Of a stretch of DNA of 10,442 nucleotides, positions 7,344 to 10,442 are shown in pieces. The notes under the pieces are model-generated. The model searched no databases. It was not told the origin of the DNA and was given only the letters and a program-made list of their open reading frames with translations. The position numbers and the translations under genes were made by a program. Numbering within the stretch: position 1 is the stretch's first letter; every line of letters starts with the position of its first letter. The DNA comes from Alphaproteobacteria bacterium (GTDB lineage Bacteria > Pseudomonadota > Alphaproteobacteria > Micavibrionales > UBA1664). The stretch spans positions 1-10,442 of the forward strand of contig JAUHXB010000025.1 in assembly GCA_030427215.1 (NCBI GenBank). Direction: 5' to 3'.

Positions 7344-7980
7344 CCTCACTCCCCTCTTCCGTTTTTGCCTCCTGGTTTTCACTTTCTAACAAGGTGACAA
7401 TTTGAATTATTTTATTCACGACTTGATTGATTTTCTTGGGGTCGCTAATTGGGTTTGGTGTCCGAATGGCAATAAAAGCCTGCTCTCCATCCGCAACAAA
7501 GGCCGTTTCAAATGGCAATTTAATTAATAATTCAATAGCACTTATGCGGTCTTTATTTTCCATGAACCAAGATTGCGGCATTTCATCTTCGAATGACCGC
7601 GCGAGTGCGTTTTTAGGCCAATGACTATCATCAACATTAAAAGGCTCTGGTAAATCAAGTGCCGCAACAAAATCGCTAAACCCTGGTGAAGCCACAACAC
7701 ATAATGTATCTGGGATATTATTAAGAAAAACTTCAATAACATTTTGGGTTGAACGCTGCCCTTGAGAATTTTCGGTTATTTGCGGATAAAAATTAACGCG
7801 GTATCCTTTGATTTCTCCTGCCATGGATGGGCTTTGCATCATTGAGCCAGCCACGTAATTCAGATTAAGTTTTTTTGCGTAAACCTTCCACCCTCGTTTT
7901 TGTTCGAATAATGTATGCGTTGACCATAGGAAAAATCCAATTGCCATCAATACAAACATGACCCACAAAAATAAAAACAT
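7327..7980 (-). CDS. Uncharacterised protein with one N-terminal membrane helix
   Basis: I do not recognise this 217-residue protein. Residues 1-21 form one strongly hydrophobic helix (MFLFLWVMFVLMAIGFFLW), followed by the basic EQKRGWKVYAKKLNL, which suggests an inner-membrane anchor; the side on which the domain lies is uncertain. The rest is a soluble domain with alternating strands: EIKGYRVNFYPQ, NVIEVFLNNIPDTLCVVASPGF, ETAFVADGEQAFIAIRTPNP. It ends with a helix and an acidic tail. No catalytic motif is evident. The start is 38 bases after the mrcA stop with no good ribosome site; an in-frame ATG at 7959 is an alternative that would cut part of the helix. The stop lies inside the dgt start region. 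Position between mrcA and dgt suggests co-transcription, not function. Confidence 0.75.
   Translation of the reverse strand: MFLFLWVMFVLMAIGFFLWSTHTLFEQKRGWKVYAKKLNLNYVAGSMMQSPSMAGEIKGYRVNFYPQITENSQGQRSTQNVIEVFLNNIPDTLCVVASPGFSDFVAALDLPEPFNVDDSHWPKNALARSFEDEMPQSWFMENKDRISAIELLIKLPFETAFVADGEQAFIAIRTPNPISDPKKINQVVNKIIQIVTLLESENQEAKTEEGSEDDHVK
7344..7360 (-). promoter_or_regulatory. Ribosome binding site that sets the dgt start
   Basis: On the minus strand the sequence GGAAGAGGGGAGTGAGG lies directly before the ATG at 7343, inside the end of the upstream gene. GGGGAG is 5 bases from that ATG, and the final GAGG is 6 bases from the next ATG at 7337. It is the clearest Shine-Dalgarno site in the window. 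It argues against the upstream in-frame ATG at 7382, which has no comparable site. Confidence 0.6.
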
Positions 7981-8018
7981 ATATTTATTTTAAATGAATC
8001 GCAAGCCGTGGGAAGCCC

Positions 8019-9923
8019 CTAATAAACACCGCCGGTCCCTTGTAAGACAGAAGAATTAGGGTCATTAAATGATTCTGATGGAATTGGATTTTCAGGATTT
8101 GGAATTGTTTCAAACAGGTTGTTATAATCAATATCTGGTTCTTCAAAAATAACCGTATCCCCGCCATAAACAGTTGTTTGCATGTCAGGAGATTCGCCTG
8201 CCATAAAGGCTTCCCATATAATATTTTGATCACCAGGATAGGCTCTTCGTCCTGTTTTTGCATTAACCTGCATCAAACTAACCCCTGGTGGAACACGAAA
8301 CGGAACGGGATCTATCAAATCTTCCGCGTAAGCTGTTTTTAGAAATTGCTGAATGATGGGCAAGGCCACGGATGATCCGGTTTCCTTTCTACCCAAAGGT
8401 TTAGGTTGATCAAAACCAACATAGGCGCCAAAGACCAAATCAGGCGTAAATCCAATAAACCATGCATCGCGCGCGTCATTCGTTGTTCCTGTTTTCCCCG
8501 CCATTGGAAAACCAATATTTTTTAATCGAACGCCTGTTCCACGTTGAATGGCCCCTTCCAAAATGGATGTCATTTGATAGGCTCGTTTTGGGTCAGTCAC
8601 CACCTCACGATTATCATCAATCATGGGAACATTAACATGATCCCCCCAAAGAATTTTGGGACCGCATGTCGGGCATTGTCTTTTATCTCGCTTGAAAACA
8701 TTTTCTCCGTAACGGTTTTGAATACGGTCAATGAAACTAGGGTCAATTTTTTTACCCCCATTGACCAACATGCCATAGGCCGTAACCATTCGCATCAGTG
8801 TTGTCTCATTTGACCCCAGAGAGGATGCCAGATTTTTTTGCATGTTATCGTAAATGCCAAAATCTTTTGCTGTATCGGCAATGGCGTCCATGCCAACACG
8901 ATCGGCCAATCGCACCGTCATCACATTGCGTGATTTTTCAATACCAACGCGCAATGTTGTTGGACCGTAAAATTTATCTGAATAATTTTGTGGTTGCCAT
9001 AATGGTAGTCCAGGCCCTTGTGAAAAAGCCACAGGGGCATCCATCACAATGGTTGCAGGCGTCATTCCGCTTTCCAACGCCGTTAAATAAATAAACGGTT
9101 TAAATGACGATCCTGGCTGCCGTTGGGCTTGTGTTGCGCGGTTAAATTCGGATTTTTGGTAATCCCACCCTCCTTGGATAGCCAAAACACGCCCTGTGTG
9201 AGGGTCCATAATAACAATCCCACCTTGAACCTCTGGAACCTGACGAAGGCGATAAATATTATCATCCGCGTCTTTTTCAACCATGATAACAGATCCGTTT
9301 GTGACTTTATCCCCTGCCCAATCCTTACCCTCGCGGCTGATCTTACCTTTTGAACCATCTTTAAACCCAATATTCAAATCATCCAAAATGACGGCTAATT
9401 TCCAGTCTTCCAGCATCCCTTGTTGGCGTTCAACCTCGTTTAATTGGTTTTTCCAATTATCAAGAGTTGAAAATTGAGTGACAGCTTTACGATATCCATG
9501 ACGCAAATCATAGGCGACCAAACCATCACGTAAGGCTTCTGCGGCGATTTCTTGCATGCGTGGATTGATCGATGACTTAACGATTAATCCCTCTTTATAC
9601 AAACCATCATTGCCAAATTCATCTTGTAATTTTCGGCGGATTTCTTCGGCAAAATATGGGGCACGCACTGATTTTGCCAGATCGGACACATCAATCACAT
9701 CTAAATTTGTGGCCTTTGCCATTTCCGCCTGTTCATTCGAAATATGACCATCATCCGCCATGCGGCCAATCACCCAATTGCGGCGTGTTATCGCCCTTTC
9801 TGTTTTACGGGTCGGATGATAATTATTGGGAGCCTTTGGTAATGCAGCTAAGTAAGCCACCTCCTCAATCGTTAAATCATCCAGAGATTTATTAAAATAA
9901 TGCTGAGCAGCCGCGGCAACGCC
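8019..9923 (-). CDS. mrcA: Penicillin-binding protein 1A, N-terminus missing at chimeric junction
   Basis: Class A PBPs polymerise lipid II by a glycosyltransferase domain and cross-link peptides by a transpeptidase domain, at the periplasmic face of the inner membrane. The 634 supported residues begin at GVAAAAQHYFNKSLDDLT, the end of the GT51 domain, with YLAALPKAPNNYHP. An OB-like insert of the PBP1A type follows, then the transpeptidase: SSFK with the catalytic serine (9099-9110), SRN (8925-8933) and KTGT (8484-8495), in proper order. A CPTC pair lies between SRN and KTGT. The tail is rich in Pro, Asn and Ser. About 170-200 residues are missing: the membrane helix and the GT catalytic glutamates. 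The frame stays open to 10436, but beyond 9923 it is antisense of unrelated GC-rich DNA. The residue before GVAAAAQ should be tyrosine and is aspartate, which marks the break. Confidence 0.95.
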   Translation of the reverse strand, partial: GVAAAAQHYFNKSLDDLTIEEVAYLAALPKAPNNYHPTRKTERAITRRNWVIGRMADDGHISNEQAEMAKATNLDVIDVSDLAKSVRAPYFAEEIRRKLQDEFGNDGLYKEGLIVKSSINPRMQEIAAEALRDGLVAYDLRHGYRKAVTQFSTLDNWKNQLNEVERQQGMLEDWKLAVILDDLNIGFKDGSKGKISREGKDWAGDKVTNGSVIMVEKDADDNIYRLRQVPEVQGGIVIMDPHTGRVLAIQGGWDYQKSEFNRATQAQRQPGSSFKPFIYLTALESGMTPATIVMDAPVAFSQGPGLPLWQPQNYSDKFYGPTTLRVGIEKSRNVMTVRLADRVGMDAIADTAKDFGIYDNMQKNLASSLGSNETTLMRMVTAYGMLVNGGKKIDPSFIDRIQNRYGENVFKRDKRQCPTCGPKILWGDHVNVPMIDDNREVVTDPKRAYQMTSILEGAIQRGTGVRLKNIGFPMAGKTGTTNDARDAWFIGFTPDLVFGAYVGFDQPKPLGRKETGSSVALPIIQQFLKTAYAEDLIDPVPFRVPPGVSLMQVNAKTGRRAYPGDQNIIWEAFMAGESPDMQTTVYGGDTVIFEEPDIDYNNLFETIPNPENPIPSESFNDPNSSVLQGTGGVY

Positions 9924-9926
9924 ATC
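9913..9926. other. Chimeric junction between mrcA and GC-rich foreign DNA
   Basis: Homology to PBP1A on the minus strand runs through the glycine codon at 9921-9923 and fails at 9924-9926. A LamG-type reading on the plus strand is credible from about 9915 (GNAISF). The 9 bases GGCAACGCC at 9915-9923 fit both proteins, so the join may have used a short shared sequence. Base composition jumps from about 33% GC (9841-9900) to about 65% (9961-10020). The most likely cause is an assembly or amplification artefact; a true recombination cannot be excluded. Confidence 0.85.
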
Positions 9927-10208
9927 TCCTTCGCGACGCCCATCGCGGGGGGCCGGCCCTGGGTGCACTACGTGATGACCTACGAGCTCGGCGCGGTGCA
10001 CGTGTACCGAAACGGCGTGCTCGACGACGGGGTGCAGACGGGCGCCATCCCGCCGGTGCTCACCGGCGGGGTCTCGGACTTCCACCTCGGGCACTGGATG
10101 TACGACGGGGCGATGGGCAACGTGATGTTCCTCGACCGCGCGGTGAGCCCCGCGGAGGTCTCGGACATCTACTGCGCGCTGTCCGACGTGCCGAGCCCCA
10201 GCTGCTCC
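9915..10208 (+). CDS. LamG/concanavalin-like domain fragment (foreign, no start)
   Basis: The plus-strand frame is open through the GC-rich end and encodes a recognisable LamG-type jelly-roll segment (Laminin_G_3-like). The markers are W-V-H-Y-V-M-T-Y, then HVYRNGVLDDG, a TGAIPP turn, a strand FHLGHW, the GNVMFLDRAVSPAEVSDIY closing motif (the usual variant is IDDVRIYNRALSxAEV), and a cysteine-containing tail. Such domains bind glycans or proteins and are common in secreted proteins of high-GC bacteria such as myxobacteria; that source is a guess. Of 98 codons here only one ends in A or T, quite unlike the AT-rich genes to the left. The N-terminal part is cut off by the junction, and no real start codon or ribosome site belongs to it. 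Confidence 0.72.
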
Positions 10209-10235
10209 TGTGGCGTCGACAACCACGCTTGCAGC

Positions 10236-10442
10236 GAGGACGACATCTTCGGCATGCAGATGGCGCCTATGGCCAATATCCTCGCGGACGAAACCGCAGT
10301 GCGCAACGTCACCGCCTATATCGAGACACTCGAGCCTTCCAGGCCGGCTCTTACCGTGGAAGGCAACCCTGATCGCGGAGCGGACCACTACGTTACCTGC
10401 GGCGCCTGCCACGGCGCAAAGGCCCAGGGCAATCACGCACTA
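10236..10442 (+). CDS. Di-heme c-type cytochrome fragment (foreign, open at window edge)
   Basis: This continues in the same frame as the LamG piece but looks like another protein. DIFGMQMAPMANILADETAV followed by RNVTAYIETL is the C-terminal half of a cytochrome c domain, with the axial methionine in the MAPM segment and the closing helix. After a linker, GNPDRGADHYVTCGACHGAK begins a second domain with the heme-binding CGACH at 10398-10412. Two tandem domains of this kind suggest a periplasmic di-heme electron carrier, perhaps like cytochrome c4, as in gammaproteobacteria. The CxxCH of the first domain is absent upstream, where LamG sequence stands instead. Here 18 of 69 codons end in A or T, against 1 of 98 in the LamG piece. 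The exact left edge is uncertain, between about 10209 and 10245. Confidence 0.72.

Noticed and set aside
7344..7382. Upstream in-frame ATG for dgt at 7382 (MKTRRQKRKRG)
   Set aside because: The extra 13 residues are the basic out-of-frame reading of the upstream gene's end; the good ribosome site lies downstream, before 7343.
9924..10436. Minus-strand extension of PBP1A giving an 805-residue protein with a His-, Val- and Arg-rich N-terminus
   Set aside because: It has no membrane helix and none of the conserved glycosyltransferase motifs expected there, and it is antisense to a recognisable LamG/cytochrome reading. GC-rich DNA often has open frames on both strands by chance.
1..10442. CRISPR arrays, tRNA or rRNA genes, insertion-sequence ends, toxin-antitoxin or phage-defence modules
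   Set aside because: No regularly spaced long repeats, cloverleaf-like segments, transposase motifs or paired small-gene modules were seen on reading both strands.

Overview
The first 9.9 kb reads as a dense, AT-rich chromosomal segment of an alphaproteobacterium. The evidence is the gene order tmk-holB-metG-tatD-MBL hydrolase, the alphaproteobacterial style of the metallo-beta-lactamase protein (LGCGGSGGVP near its start, then NPKNRRTR), a cysteine-free short MetG, and a long dGTPase-like Dgt. I cannot name a genus. The last ~520 bases are a different kind of DNA, about 65% GC in hand-counted lines against about 33% just before, and look like a chimeric contig end.

Plus strand, 1-6046: one tightly packed unit of genes running the same way. 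It holds the C-terminal half of thymidylate kinase (tmk), DNA polymerase III delta' (holB), a GNAT acetyltransferase, a half-size EamA-type membrane protein, methionyl-tRNA synthetase (metG), a second half-size EamA-type protein, a TatD-family metal-dependent nuclease/hydrolase, and a PhnP-like MBL-fold phosphodiesterase. Several junctions are ATGA overlaps or gaps of a few bases, so co-transcription and translational coupling are likely. The housekeeping backbone serves dTTP synthesis, replication, translation and nucleic-acid turnover. The acetyltransferase and the two small transporters sit between backbone genes and are visibly more AT-rich.

Convergent gap, 6047-6149: about 100 AT-rich bases with a perfect 14-bp AT palindrome but no convincing GC-stem/U-tract terminator.

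Minus strand, 9923 down to 6150: penicillin-binding protein 1A (mrcA, its N-terminal part lost at the junction), then an unrecognised protein with one N-terminal membrane helix, then dgt, a dNTP triphosphohydrolase overlapping the gene before it. Together they cover peptidoglycan synthesis and dNTP control.

Right end, ~9915-10442: the mrcA reading frame stays open by chance through GC-rich DNA, but its homology stops at 9923. On the plus strand the same DNA encodes a LamG/concanavalin-like domain fragment. After ~10209-10240 comes the second half of one cytochrome c domain and the CxxCH start of another. Third-position base use changes sharply between those two pieces (1 of 98 codons ending in A/T, then 18 of 69), so the end probably joins three unrelated sources. 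I saw no new multi-gene system. The items most worth checking are the chimeric end, the paired half-transporters around metG, and a three-unit 10-bp repeat in the metG leader.
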